Assembly (NCBI GenBank): GCA_946894095.1
Contig: OX335652.1
Span: 16,639,001-16,703,000, forward strand
Origin: Incurvaria masculella
Taxonomy: Eukaryota; Arthropoda; Insecta; Lepidoptera; Incurvariidae
Length of the DNA stretch: 64,000 nucleotides
Direction: 5' to 3'
Both the position numbers and the translations under genes were made by a program. Shown piece after piece: positions 34,078 through 45,414 of this stretch. The number at the start of each line of letters is the position of its first letter. Position 1 is the first letter of the stretch. The notes beneath the pieces are model-generated. The model was given only the letters and a program-made list of their open reading frames with translations. It was not told the DNA's origin and made no database searches.

Positions 34078-34549
34078 TCTAAATAAACATATACGTACTA
34101 ATATACGTATATGTTTTAAATAATAATAAAACAATAATAAATAAATAAATAAATGAATAAATATGTAAACAGAATAAGAAATATTGTATGAACCGATAAA
34201 GAGTTTGAGTTTATTTTCTGACAATCCTTACAATACCGGACGGAAATAAACTTTTTCGTGATTTTCTCGTATACCATTCGTTTCCAGTCCATTTCAAGTA
34301 AGTCACCAAATGAGACATGTTTTCGGCTGCGAAAGCGAGTTTTTACGAGAGTTTTTGTTGACTTTATTGGTGTATAAGGTTTTTTACGCCATACGTTCGT
34401 CGTAGTGAAGTTACATTTTACTCAGATATGTTTTATTTTCACCTTCAACTTACCTTACGATTTGTTAAGGATTTAAACATGTTTCAATAGATCAATTAAT
34501 TTAATTCTTGTATGGTATTTCAATTCAATAAAAATATAACCTAATTTCT
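34078..34549. other. AT-rich spacer
   Basis: No feature recognised apart from short A/T repeats. Confidence 0.5.
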
Positions 34550-34789
34550 AGGGTTCCGAAGCCAAAGGTTGCCAACGGTTTCAACTATTTGTTATTATAG
34601 CGGCAATATAAATTACACACTCTGTGAACATTAAAGCTATCCAGTACAACCACAGACCTAGCGTGCGTGCGCATCCTATTTCTGTGACTACAACGGTTCA
34701 TGAGATACAGCCCACTGACAGACGGACGGATAGAGAGCGGAGGCTTAGTAATAGGGTTCTGTTGGCACCCTTTGGGTACGGAACCCTAA
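34550..34789 (+). mobile_element. GGTTCCGTA-family MITE with rearranged left end
   Basis: The right part is canonical to TTTGGGTACGGAACCCTAA. The left end reads AGGGTTCCGAAGCCAAAGG, which is the inverted 3' end of the family rather than its normal AAGTGCGAGTCGG start, joined directly to the TATAGCGGC block. Confidence 0.82.
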
Positions 34790-35847
34790 TGAATTCGTAG
34801 AATAAATAATAGTAAGTACCTATTAGAACCATCAAAAGGAAGAATTAAAATATCTAAGCGCCCTGAACCTTATAAACGCTTGAGCCTTGATTATTGATCT
34901 TGTTAATAATAATGTAAATATTGTGTTCATTGAAAATGTACCAAGTTTAATGAAGTAAAAGTAAACATTATGAAAGCATCATTAGCGTTGTTTGCAGTTT
35001 GCCGCGGAACCCTAAAATACCGACCGAAATATCTCAGTTTACTTTGGGAAATTGGCCCATACACGTAGTCGAACAGAGGAGATCCATCAATCCGCGGTAC
35101 ACCTGCCCGCGAAGTATTTTAATAACATTCCCAAAACGGCTGCGGTAATTTTCGCAGACGTCTCGCGTCCTGGCTGAGTGGTCGTCTCGTTTCGTCGTAC
35201 ACCGAGGTAAGGTAATATTCTTGGTACAATCTTGGTAATACTTGAAGAATTTAATGCACAAACGTTTACTGTGATAAACATACCGAGAAAATGCGCTAGA
35301 GACTTAAATATTTTATTGTAATTATAATGAGCGATTTTTTGTTTTGCTATGTTCCCAAAACGCAATTTTCCTAAACTTTTTCTTAAGACATGAAAAAAAA
35401 GTTTTAAGCAATATACAATCATAAAATTTGACTTAAATATTTTATTCAATCTTTTAGATCGAATTATTGAAAATACCTAAATAATTCCAAACGCACCGGT
35501 CCGAATTTTCTAATATTTTCCACCCAACCTTCTATAAGGAAACTACATTGCCTGTAAAAAAATCATCGACTTTAGAATTATCATAACTTATCATGCCAAT
35601 TTCTATACATGACACTATGACAGGTCTATAGGCGCCAGATTCATTGCTGTGCAGATACATTGCTGCCAGCTTACTTCAGTTAATTTTAAGACAAGATGAC
35701 TCTTTTCCTACAAGATACATTATTTACGAATGTACTCATATCATAAATAAAATGAAAATTGTTTGTCTGTCTGTCCATAATGCAAAAAATACTGAACAAA
35801 TTTATTTCTATTTCACGAATTATTTGGATGTAATTTAATTTTGTCAA
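34790..35847. other. Spacer, no gene seen
   Basis: A minus-strand frame at 35087-35449 has a GC-balanced first half but no motif. Confidence 0.45.
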
Positions 35848-36137
35848 TAAAACCAGTCGAGTGCGAGTCGGACTTGCACACGAAGGGTTTCGTACAATCG
35901 TACAAGATTTAACAGCAAGCATCACGTTTTTGTATTTGATAATTTGTTATATTGTAAACTTACCTATTTTTTGTTATAGCGGCAAAATAAAAATACACTC
36001 TGTGAAAATTTAAGCTACCTACGGTTCATGAGATACAGCCCTGTGACAGATGTACGGACCGACGGACGGATGGACGGACGGACGGACAGCGGAGGCTTAG
36101 TAATATGGTTTAGTACCCTTTGGGTACAGAACCCTAA
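35848..36137 (+). mobile_element. GGTTCCGTA-family foldback MITE
   Basis: From AACCAGTCGAGTGCGAGTCGG to TTGGGTACAGAACCCTAA, with a GGAC-type run at 36053-36088. Confidence 0.9.
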
Positions 36138-36204
36138 AAAAAAGTTTAAAGGGATTAAAATAAATTTGTTTTTTTACAGCTAACAACAAAACTATCGTAA
36201 TATT

Positions 36205-36756
36205 CCGGGAGGTCACGATATTTTTGGTCACGATATGGTAAATGGCTTAATCTGGGTTCACATATCAGAGACCAACCCTCTGATGCTAAATATGTCGGTC
36301 TGCCTGCGCCAAGTGGTTGCGTTGTCTAGATTGGCTATATAAAATGGATGTTAGTATGTACCTGCTGATAAATATACCGATTGTTTAGAAATATTGATAC
36401 CGATTAATTATACAACAATAACCAGTCGGATTTTTAATTAACTACTTAAATATACCTAAAGTTCTGTCTGTAACCTAAATCGCCTGTACCTACTAAATAC
36501 GACCAAAGATTTGTTCAGTTTTGGTATTGCTAAGCAAGTATGTACTGATACTTTCATGCTTCGTTATTTGTAGCCCTTTAACTTATCATACTTATTTTTT
36601 GTCGCCATAATTACTTTTTCAGGCGCCTTATCTACGTAACGCAACCACTTGGCGCAGGCAGACCGACACCTTTGGCTTCAGAGAGTTGGTTTTTATCCTG
36701 TGAACTCAGTTTCAGCCATTTACGTTATCGTTAACATTTTTGTCGCGACCTCCTAG
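36205..36756. mobile_element. Foldback MITE, about 550 bp
   Basis: The left arm holds GGAGGTCACGA, GGTAAATGGCT and GGTCTGCCTGCGCCAAGTGG; the right arm holds the complements CCACTTGGCGCAGGCAGACC, AGCCATTTACG and CGCGACCTCC. The middle is AT-rich. A left-truncated relative lies at 61738-62048. Confidence 0.85.
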
Positions 36757-38118
36757 TCTATAAGTGATGTCTGTAACTGTCTTTGGTGCTATGCAGAAAG
36801 TTCATCGAAATATATCTGCTTTTGCGATATGGCAAACAAAGGAAGCGTACATATATTATATATATTGCGCGAAAGTTTAGAACTCCACACGTTCTTCCAG
36901 ATTGTTCCAGTTCGTTTATTCCTCCACGAGTCTTCTAGGAAATGAAGTAAGTAAATAATTTGTTTAAGAGAGTTTGCTCATTCCTAATTGTCTTGAAGCA
37001 TCTAATGAACTAGGGGAGCAAATTTGTTTAAGAAATGTTTTTGGATAATTTTCACTTCCTTTTCGTAAATCAGACCACGGCTTGGTGTGACCCCAGATAG
37101 AGTTACATAATTGAATAGAATAGAGATTTTTGAACTATTGGCCTAATCGCGTGTTTGGCGGATGGGAGCTATACGGAAAAAAGTGTCCGAGCGACATTTT
37201 CTTTTTTTTTGCTTGTTCTTTTGCTGCCGCTATACGCATGAGTTTCGGTCGTCACTGCCGTCGTTTCTTACTCGATGTATGTGCAGGCATATTGAAGGAT
37301 TCCACAGAAAAAAAATGGAAGTTTTCAAACCCATGGTATTCGTTTTCAAAATGTTGCGACTCCACCATTAAAAGATTTCAAATTGACTGCTGGTGTCAAT
37401 AGTATGTTTCCCAGATATTTTTGAAAAATCTCTCCATTCGAAACAGAGCGTGAGCAACATGTATGCATGATATCGCAAACCGTGGAGTAAATTTAAGAAG
37501 GATCGATCTATCAATATAAAGTCTTTAATTAAAAAAATATACCTTGTTATTACACAATTTAGAACGAGTTATTACAAATTGCAAGCGAGCATACAGGGTG
37601 TATTATGGTTAATAGGTCATAAAGTGAACCAGTGATTCCTTGACATGTTTGGTGCCTAAAATTTCCAGTAAAGTTTTATCATATATTTAGAAAGTTATTA
37701 ATAAAATCACACACGAGCATTTCGTTAATGTAGCGTTTTTATTTAGTTTAGTATGGAAAAAAATCACACCATCTAATTTTTTGCTCCAAATAATTTAACA
37801 AGTACCAGGTTACAATAGCCATAATACAACCCTTATTTTTTAAATAAATATTTAATGTGAGACGTATGAATATCGCTATTTATAAATATTTAAAGTGCGT
37901 GTTTTATTTTAAAAAAATAAACATTCTTCTTAGTTCACACGTTATGCATGTTGGAAATGGAAAATATATTTAAAACTCTATGTTAAGACGTTTAATCGAT
38001 ACTGAAATTTTAAGTAGACGTGAAAAAAGTATGTGTGCATGATCTCACGTTTGTGACAATTGTTATTAAGCAACTGCTGTTTTGTGAAATTTTTTTAGCG
38101 CAAGATGAGTCAATTTTT
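36757..38118. other. AT-rich spacer
   Basis: A TACAGGGTG motif at 37594 resembles the end of the foldback at 58625 but has no partner. Small frames at 37130-37402 have no motif. A CGACTTCACAAAAGGAGG fragment of the 22960 family sits at about 38121. Confidence 0.5.
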
Positions 38119-38166
38119 AACCGACTTCACAAAAGGAGGAGGTTCTATGTTCTAACTTATGTATTT

Positions 38167-38442
38167 TTAGGGTTCCGTACCCAAAGGGTGAAAACGGAAA
38201 CGGAACCGTCCGTCCGTCCGTCCGTCACAGAGCTGTATCTCATGAACCGTAACAGGTAGGAAGCTGAAATTTTCACAGATTATGTATTTATTTCGCCCCT
38301 CTAACAACAAATAGGTAAAATTATAAAATAATAAAAATAAAAGAGGGGCCCCATACAAAAAACGTGTTTTTTGTGGTAAATCTTGTACGATGGCACGGAA
38401 CCCTTCGTGTGCGAGTCCGACTCGCACGTGGCCGGTTTTTTA
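38167..38442 (-). mobile_element. GGTTCCGTA-family foldback MITE
   Basis: Minus-strand copy from AGGGTTCCGTACCCAAAGGG to GCGAGTCCGACTCGCACGTGG. A short GTCC run is at 38208-38226. Confidence 0.92.
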
Positions 38443-38499
38443 TGTCGATTCATTATTAAAATTTTCTAAAATTTCGAAATAATAATATTCGCATAGCTT

Positions 38500-38588
38500 C
38501 CTGAATAAGCTTCCCGGTGATGCCCGCAACGTGTTGGACGAAACGTCTGAAAGAAGTAAACGGAACACTGTGTATCCGTAAAAATGAA
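38500..38588 (+). ncRNA. Hammerhead-like segment fused to LINE
   Basis: GGTGATG, GCCCGCAACGTGTTGGAC (stem II with one mismatch), GAAAC, GTC. The following AGTAAAC...AACACTGTGTATCCG matches the sequence downstream of the Penelope ribozyme-like motif at 33250-33290. So this part is Penelope-derived, and the LINE begins after about 38588. Confidence 0.4.
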
Positions 38589-38951
38589 ATCGTGCCTCGC
38601 CCAGGGTCGCCGGCAGCTGCGGCAGGTCGACCTAAACCCATTGTTGTGAAGTTCCACAATAAGACCCAGAAGGAAGACGTGCTGAGGGCAGTGCGCAAGC
38701 GACGCGGCGTCAATTCGCAAGATGTGGGAATTTCTGGAGACAAGGCACAGATTTACGTGAACGACCACTTGACGCCCATGAAGAAGATGCTCTTTTCAAG
38801 GGCTAGAGCGGCATGTAAAGAGTTGGGGTTTCAACATTGCTGGACCGCGTACACAAAAATATACGCACGCATGTCCGATCAGAGCCACCCGATACTGATA
38901 AGGAGCGAAACAGACATCGCGGGCTTGTCGAAGGTGGCCAAACAACAGTGA
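38589..38951 (+). pseudogene. LINE ORF1 remnant, baculovirus-FP-like domain
   Basis: About 120 codons, open from a GTG in the upstream Penelope-like piece (38517) to the TGA at 38951. The LINE part starts near GRPKPIVVKFHNKTQ and contains VLRAVRKRRG, YVNDHLTPMKK and RSETDIAGL, the pattern of ORF1 proteins of lepidopteran LINEs related to the baculovirus FP domain. The coiled coil and N-terminal half expected upstream are missing. ORF1 proteins bind element RNA as chaperones. 5' truncation is a normal outcome of target-primed insertion. Confidence 0.7.
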
Positions 38952-39273
38952 GAAACTACTCGTTAATGCTAACCCTACCTGCGTTATCTTTTCTATTTTT
39001 ATTAATGTTTGCCATTTATTGCCTTCGTTTAGATAGTACTTTTAAAAGTTTTTGTAATATGCATGCATCGAGTCATAGTAATAGCACATACACTCATACC
39101 TCATACATTCACAACATAAATACACATAAAACATTCACTCATATCAAATACACGTATAACATACATTTAATTACAAATATACCTACATTGGTCTCAATAC
39201 TACATACTATACAACATTCATACTCAAATAACCTTATCACATGCGATAATAATTTAGAATACCAGAAAGGTAA
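38952..39273 (+). other. Spacer between LINE ORF1 and ORF2
   Basis: AT-rich, with repeated CATACA/CACAT-type motifs (39085-39240). No gene. Confidence 0.6.
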
Positions 39274-42177
39274 ATGCAGTTTATACCAAACATACTTTCA
39301 TTAATGGCTACTCTCGGTCTTAGCATGTATATGCAAAACACTCGAAGCATTAGAGGTAAATTGAATGAGTTCAAACAGAGCGTTCTTTGCACTGAATATG
39401 AAATTATATTAATAACTGAAACGTGGCTGGTAGACGGAGTGGCCGACGCGGAAATTATAGATGCTCGTTATGAGGTGCATAGGTGCGACCGAGACGTAGG
39501 CATCACGGGTCAGGCGAAGGGGGGAGGCGTGATGGTGTGCACGCGCAGGCCGCTCTCCGCCCGACGCCGCGAATATCCGATTCGGTTGCCAGCCGCACAG
39601 TATGACGCTGTGTGGGTGTCGGTGAGCGCGGCTACACTGAAAACTGCTCGCGACGTGCAGGTAGTTTGTGCGTACTTGCCGCCTTCCTCCGCCGCCACTC
39701 ATGATGCTATGATACATCATCTTACAAGTTTTATTTATTACTTACGATCGAACTTTCATGATGATGAAATAATACTCACAGGTGATTTTAATCTGCGGGC
39801 ATTGAACTGGACACAGGTACCTGATAATTTTCATTTGACGGTCGCTAGCTCACTAAATGATACGTTGTCTGCATTCATCGATTGCTTGTCATTTTCGGGG
39901 ATGTACCAATACAATGGCATTTTTAATGAAAACGGTCGTATGCTGGACCTTGTACTGAGCTCGAGCGCGGCAGAGGTGCGACGCGCGGAACGGCCGCTAC
40001 TTCACGAGGACATGCCTCATCACCCGGCGCTAGAGATATGCTTACCAGACCTGCGATGCTTACAGCTTCGCGATCCGCCTACCCGTAATTACTGCTACGC
40101 TAAGGCAGACTATAGTCAAATTAATTTAAACTTGTCGCGGGTGGACTGGTCTTGCCTGGAGTCGGGCGCCATCGACGAGGCTGTCTCGGCTTTTTACACC
40201 ATCCTATATGAAATCATAGATTTATACGTACCTTGTCGCCTTCGCAATACGAACGATTATCCACGTTGGTTCTCCCCTGCCTTGATAAAGATTATCAAGG
40301 AGAAAGTTAAATTTCATCACAGGTTTAAACTATATAAACGGGGCGCCGACTACGACGCATTCTCATTGCTCCGTGCCCGTCAGAAGCGGGTACAGGCGGA
40401 ATGTTGGCGCCGATATATTGACGCGACTGAGACACAAATCAAATCAAATCCTAAAACATTCTGGAATTTCGCTAAGTCTCACCGCGGCACTAATGCAATA
40501 CCTCGCCGTGTCACTCGCGGTGGCACCGAGGAAGCGAGTGATGGTCCCGCCATTTGCGAGCTATTTTCGACTTATTTCAACTCAGTTTATTCGAGGGCCT
40601 CATCACGTAACGCTGCACGATCTCAATATATTACACACGAAGTGCAAAGCTCCATCGAGACTCACAGAACACTTGTATTAAAATATCTAGTAAGTCTGGA
40701 TGCGAACAAGGGTCCCGGCAGCGACCGCATACCGCCATCTTTTGCGAAGTCATGTGCTCATCAGTTGTCGCAACCTCTGAGTATAATTTTTCGGCGCTCC
40801 ATCGCGGGGGGTGAATTTCCGAGTGCGTGGAAAGAGGCTTTCGTTGTGCCGATTCATAAAAGCGGACCGAAGCATCAGGTTGAGAATTACAGGCCAGTGT
40901 CGATACTTTCTGTGTTTAGCAAATTATTTGAACGCGTGGTGTACGACCAAGTTTACCCTCTTATCTCGTCCAGCATCACGGCTGCGCAGCACGGCTTCAT
41001 GCGTGGCCGATCGGTCGCCACGAATCTAGCCGTGTTCACAGATTATGTAGCCGCGAGGATGGATGAGAGGGCGCAGGTGGATGCGGTGTATACTGATTAC
41101 GCGAAATGCTTCGACAGAATAAGTCACAGCATTCTTATACGTAAACTCCGCGAAATAGGCATTCACGGAACCCTACTCAGGTGGCATGAGTCATACCTAA
41201 TGAATCGTTCGCAGATGGTTAAAGTCGGGGCATATAGTTCCGGGCGAGTTATAATCCCCTCTGGAGTTCCCCAGGGATCGCATTTGGGCCCACTGTTGTT
41301 CAACGCGTACCTGTATGATATCGCTGAGTGCTTCCAACACTCACTGTACCTGTTGTACGCTGATGATATGAAGATTTACATGAAGATCGAACAAGATTCG
41401 GATTGCGCCAAGCTGCAGCTGGACTTAGACCGACTATCTCAATATTGCAGGCTAAACTGTCTTGATCTTCATGTTCACAAGTGTCAGGTCATCACGTACA
41501 GCAGGCGCAGGCGCCCGGTGATGCACACGTACTCGCTGAACGACACCCCTTTGGAGCGAACGGAGCTGGTGAGGGATCTAGGAGTGATGCTTGACTCGAA
41601 ATTACTATACAATAAACATGTAGACCATATAGTAAGCAAAGCGTACAAGATGTTGGGATTCATTGTACGCACATGTAAACCATTTTCTAGTTCTCCAACA
41701 TTAAAAACGTTGTACTTTTCATATGTTCGCAGTGTAGTAGAGTTCGCATCGCCCGTCTGGTCCCCATCATACATTACTTATAAAAAACGTATTGAATGGA
41801 TCCAAAATAAATTTTTAAAACAACTCTCATTTAAATGCAGGCTCCACTTCGAAAACCACGCAGCGGCAAGGAATCACTTCGAGTTGCAGTCCCTCGAGCA
41901 GAGACGAACGGTCGCGGACGCCATGTTCTTGTTTAATATCCTAAATTATCATATCGACTGCCCCGACCTTGTCGCTCGAGTATCGCTGCGAGCTTCACCG
42001 GTGCGCACTCGCAGTCCTATTCTGTTCCAAACTCCGAAATGCCACACTAATCACGCCAGGGACTCGGTTATCAATAGATGTATGAGTAATTATAACAATT
42101 CATTCGGTAACATTGATATATTTAATAACACAAAACCATCATATTTTTATAAAGTTGTTAAGACATTAAATAACTAA
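39274..42177 (+). CDS. LINE ORF2: endonuclease and reverse transcriptase
   Basis: 967 aa, uninterrupted. The N-terminal apurinic-like (EEP) endonuclease shows QNTRSI near 21-26, ITETWL with Glu near 49, LTGDFN near 168-173 and a final HHPAL near 248. The usual SDH triad reads MPHH, so the catalytic His may be kept but its serine neighbour is changed. The reverse transcriptase has GPGSDRIPPSFAKS, NYRPVSILS, DYAKCFD with Asp near 608, SGVPQGSHLGPLLF near 663 and YADD near 695-698. A C-terminal region with LQSLEQRR follows and there is no RNase H. It nicks target DNA and reverse-transcribes LINE RNA there. I place it in the CR1/Jockey/Daphne group by motif style, clade uncertain. ORF2 could be active, but the missing 5' end makes autonomous transcription unlikely. 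Confidence 0.93.
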   Translation: MQFIPNILSLMATLGLSMYMQNTRSIRGKLNEFKQSVLCTEYEIILITETWLVDGVADAEIIDARYEVHRCDRDVGITGQAKGGGVMVCTRRPLSARRREYPIRLPAAQYDAVWVSVSAATLKTARDVQVVCAYLPPSSAATHDAMIHHLTSFIYYLRSNFHDDEIILTGDFNLRALNWTQVPDNFHLTVASSLNDTLSAFIDCLSFSGMYQYNGIFNENGRMLDLVLSSSAAEVRRAERPLLHEDMPHHPALEICLPDLRCLQLRDPPTRNYCYAKADYSQINLNLSRVDWSCLESGAIDEAVSAFYTILYEIIDLYVPCRLRNTNDYPRWFSPALIKIIKEKVKFHHRFKLYKRGADYDAFSLLRARQKRVQAECWRRYIDATETQIKSNPKTFWNFAKSHRGTNAIPRRVTRGGTEEASDGPAICELFSTYFNSVYSRASSRNAARSQYITHEVQSSIETHRTLVLKYLVSLDANKGPGSDRIPPSFAKSCAHQLSQPLSIIFRRSIAGGEFPSAWKEAFVVPIHKSGPKHQVENYRPVSILSVFSKLFERVVYDQVYPLISSSITAAQHGFMRGRSVATNLAVFTDYVAARMDERAQVDAVYTDYAKCFDRISHSILIRKLREIGIHGTLLRWHESYLMNRSQMVKVGAYSSGRVIIPSGVPQGSHLGPLLFNAYLYDIAECFQHSLYLLYADDMKIYMKIEQDSDCAKLQLDLDRLSQYCRLNCLDLHVHKCQVITYSRRRRPVMHTYSLNDTPLERTELVRDLGVMLDSKLLYNKHVDHIVSKAYKMLGFIVRTCKPFSSSPTLKTLYFSYVRSVVEFASPVWSPSYITYKKRIEWIQNKFLKQLSFKCRLHFENHAAARNHFELQSLEQRRTVADAMFLFNILNYHIDCPDLVARVSLRASPVRTRSPILFQTPKCHTNHARDSVINRCMSNYNNSFGNIDIFNNTKPSYFYKVVKTLNN

Positions 42178-42522
42178 GATATACAAACACGCTAGCATAC
42201 ACACCCTCTCTCTCTTTCACACACACACACACACCCTCACACACACCCTCACACACACCCTCACACACCCTCACACGTATCCTCAAACACCCTTACATCC
42301 TCACCTACTCACACACCCGTAGGTACACACCATAAAAAATAAATTTGATGCAATATTTATAATTAGATTAAGTGGATATATTTTTGTATTAGTTTGTTAA
42401 AAAGTGAAACTTTATTATTGGCTGTATTGTTTGTGTAGCTTAAGTTTTTCAATATCGTTTAATTTAGCTGTTAAGTTTCCGAATAAATAAAATAAATAAA
42501 ATAAAAATAAATAAAAAGCCTC
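42178..42522 (+). repeat. LINE 3' UTR with CA minisatellite and AATAAA tail
   Basis: 42205-42300 is CACACACCCT-type low-complexity sequence. The element ends in a run of AATAAATAAAAT units near 42482-42520. I found no clear target duplication against the 5' side. Confidence 0.75.
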
Positions 42523-42680
42523 GACCGAAGGCTACTGCGTTTCGCAGATACCAATTTGCGATGTGCATAAATTAATCTCGTATGAAATAAATGCCCCACA
42601 GTGGCGTTGAACAAATATAAACTGAGCTCGTTCGTTTAATACTTAAAAAAATATTTACAATGAGTCCCGTAAATTTGCCA

Positions 42681-43229
42681 TTAAGGCGGCCCAACCCGGC
42701 GGGACTAACTCATTCGCGGGCACGGTACAAAACCGTGCCGTTGCGCTCTGGGACCTTCTTTGTTTCAAAGGAAATGACAGGCTCCGTGATGAGGAAGATG
42801 CAACATGTCCACAAAAAAGACAATGTGCATAGTGTATGATTTGGTAAGATTTACGAAAATTTTAATTACAAAACGAGTTATAGCTATAAGTAAACCACGA
42901 CCGCTGTAGTCATAAATCTAACAAAAACCAAATAGAATATAAATCTTGATTAAATAAGCTATGTCTGATGTCTTATATTTTTTAAATGTTCTTACTTTAT
43001 CATTGCGTAATCCACCTCCACAGTTATTGTATAAAACGCGCAAAAAATTCGAACTTTCGGACCTTATAACTTAGAAACCAAACACAATTTTACAATGCTA
43101 ATGGTTATCAGATATCTAGTTCGATCAAATAAACTATTTTAAGCAAAATTTGGGATCTCTGACAAGAAATATGGGCGTGATCTTCTTTCCCCGTTTGTAT
43201 GGGGAGTTGAGCGGGATGGGCCACCTTAA
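42681..43229 (+). mobile_element. TTAA-type MITE, complete copy
   Basis: 549 bp with ends TTAAGGCGGCCCAACCCG and CGGGATGGGCCACCTTAA (two mismatches). It contains GCACGGTACAAAACCGTGC, a small palindrome. No frame. TTAA at both ends suggests piggyBac-type integration. Confidence 0.92.
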
Positions 43230-43574
43230 TAAGAGAGTGTTATACTTTGACAAGTCAAGTTTTTAAAGTTACTTATTTATGCAGAATCGACCTGAAGCAA
43301 GGACACATCAACTAAATAAAGTTAACTTTAAAAATAACTACTTTATGAATATAAAGTTCCTGTTCTAAGAGTTCCTGTGAGTAACCGGTGACTTACCGGT
43401 GAGTTATAATCCGTTCGTACTTATGAAATGACAGCCACGAGTCACCTTAGTGTTGTCCCTTTCTAATTATTCTAATTAGAGTGCGATGACACAACATAAC
43501 ATTTAATGTTTGATGACGTCAGGCGCATAAGTGTCTTACTTTCATTTGTGGCTCTAGCGTGTGATGTTCGATGT
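43230..43574. other. Spacer, no gene seen
   Basis: Nothing recognised. Confidence 0.5.
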
Positions 43575-43740
43575 CGGTGACGATACAGCGGATGGCGAAA
43601 TTGGTAACGCAACACCTGAGAAAGGATGTTTTGCTGGTTCGGGTCCAGCCTTGCAACGTATTCATAAAGTATTCCTTTTACAGTTATCTTTCTATAATTA
43701 ACGTGCCCTTGCTTCACGGTCGATCCTGCATACCTACATA
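43575..43740 (+). mobile_element. tRNA-like SINE (family B)
   Basis: GGCGAAATTGGTAACGCAAC with a B-box-like GGTTCGGGTCCAGCC at about 43638, then a shared tail TTACAGTTATCTTTCT, CCTTGCTTCACGGTCGATC. A second copy with a better preserved A-box region is at 53278. Confidence 0.65.
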
Positions 43741-44355
43741 TCATATTCGTTCAACAAAGCGAAGCTTTTGCCCAGTATTAAACAATGTGTTTCCTTACTT
43801 ATTTTAATTGAAGATTTTATTAATTTTTCAAGCGAAAACCAAAGATGCGGAAACTTGAGACGCCAAACATATTTCAAATGCAATATCATAAAAGAACAGG
43901 CGCGAAAATCTGTCGTATCTGTAAAGATATGTCAGGCTAAGGAGGCCATATTTTCCAAAGCCCCAAAAGATTTGACGATATCTCCTCCGCCTTCCAGCGA
44001 GACAAAGCGACGGATATTTGGATTATGGCTGAGGTCCAGGAATGATTTGCCTTTGTGCCCTATAAGTTAGGGATTCCGGGAAGGTCTGTGACTTAGTTAA
44101 GGGTAAGCAGCCGACGCCAAAAGGTGAACTGATATTTTGATCCCTTACCCAATGTCGAAAATTTAAGTAATAAGATTGTGTGATTCTTGTAACACGCTTT
44201 ACTTAATTTTTTTATTAAATATATATATTATTTATATTTTTGGGAGAGAACCGGCGTAATGTGAAAAGACCAATTAGTAAACTCTATGATCGATTATATT
44301 TTAATTCTGATTTTTATGGTACTGTATATAAGTGATGTGACATGTATGTGTGTAC
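43741..44355. other. Spacer, no gene seen
   Basis: Short frames only. Confidence 0.5.
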
Positions 44356-44445
44356 AATCGACCGTGACATACATGTCACATTCCTTGGAATAAGCGACGT
44401 ACATGCTTAGTACGAAAAAGTATATTTACTGTATTTAAGTGGTCA
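44356..44445. repeat. Dispersed repeat fragment (family B tail)
   Basis: ACATTCCTTGGAATAAGCGA and GCTTAGTACGAAAAAGTATA occur here, at 53010-53065 and at 53438-53482, in the last two just after CCTTGCT(T/G)CACGGTCGATT. Confidence 0.7.
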
Positions 44446-44467
44446 ATAGCTATTGACATGATATTAG

Positions 44468-44541
44468 TACAACACACCACATGGGAGCTAGATGTCATGC
44501 CAGGACCTTCCTTATATTGCAAGGCTACATGTACTCAACTG
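44468..44541 (-). mobile_element. SINE family A fragment
   Basis: CACACCACATGGGAGCTAG, GCCAGGACCTTCCTTATATTG and GGCTACAT match part of the body of the copy at 45423 only. Confidence 0.7.
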
Positions 44542-44691
44542 AAAGTAAATCACGCTACATTTATTGAGTATTTCTCAGTGATTTGAGTGTTTTTCACGTA
44601 TGCAATATTTCGCGTAATTTTAGTAGATTTTTGAGACCGGAGCTGTCAGTATAGACGGTTACGATGCTTTAATTGATATTGATTTGTTTAA

Positions 44692-44900
44692 GGACTGATT
44701 TTTCTTTAGTCTTATAAATAGCCAGATAATTATTCGTCGGATTTATTTACGCATCTGCTTATCTATCCGATATAGTAAGTACATATGTTTTTTATTAAAA
44801 TTACAGCCAGATAATTGTGATAGAAGATATATTTCTCCGGAAATGACAATCCATCTTTTGACAAACGTGAATTTGTACAGTTCAGTCCGATAAACCGCTA
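44692..44900 (-). mobile_element. TTAGGGC-TIR MITE, minus-strand copy
   Basis: It matches the complement of 22400-22645: GATTTTTC near the left, GCCAGATAATTATTCGTCGG, GCCAGATAATTGTGATAGAAG and ACAAACGTGAATTTGTAC. Confidence 0.75.
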
Positions 44901-45152
44901 TTTCTTCCTTTATTTCGAAACATTCTTTGCTTTCTTATGAATCCGTACACAGACACGTACATAAACTTTGCGCTAATGGCCATGATCGACACACATAGAA
45001 GATTTTTCAATGTTTTTCACTCTAATGAACCCACATTAGTCTAATGAGCCATTCTATGCTAGGGACCCTTTCATAGTGAGCTCGAGGCGTGCTCATGGTG
45101 TAGCGGGCGAATGAATAGAAGGGTGTCCCTGAATTAATGTCAGTAATATCTA

Positions 45153-45414
45153 AAACCGGCCAAGTGCGAGTCGGACTTGCACACGAAGGGTTCCGTACCA
45201 TCGTATGAGCTTTAACACAAAACAATTATGTTTTTTGTGTGGGGGCCCCCTTTAATTTTTAAATTTTACCTATTTTGTTGTTATAAAGGAAAAATAAATC
45301 CTCACTCTGTGACAAATTCAGCTGCCTACCTATTATGGTTCATGAGATACAGCTTTGTACGGACGGACGGACGGACGGACGGACGGACGGATGGATGCGG
45401 AGCTTAGCGGAGGC
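45153..45414 (+). mobile_element. GGTTCCGTA-family MITE, interrupted by a SINE
   Basis: It begins AACCGGCCAAGTGCGAGTCGG and carries about eight GGAC units (45359-45391). It stops at GGCTAAGTAAT where a SINE is inserted; the rest (CCCTTTGGGTACGGAACCC) resumes at 45841-45863. Confidence 0.92.

Noticed and set aside
37594..37620. Second copy of the TACAGGGTG hairpin MITE
   Set aside because: Only the first nine bases match and no inverted partner follows.
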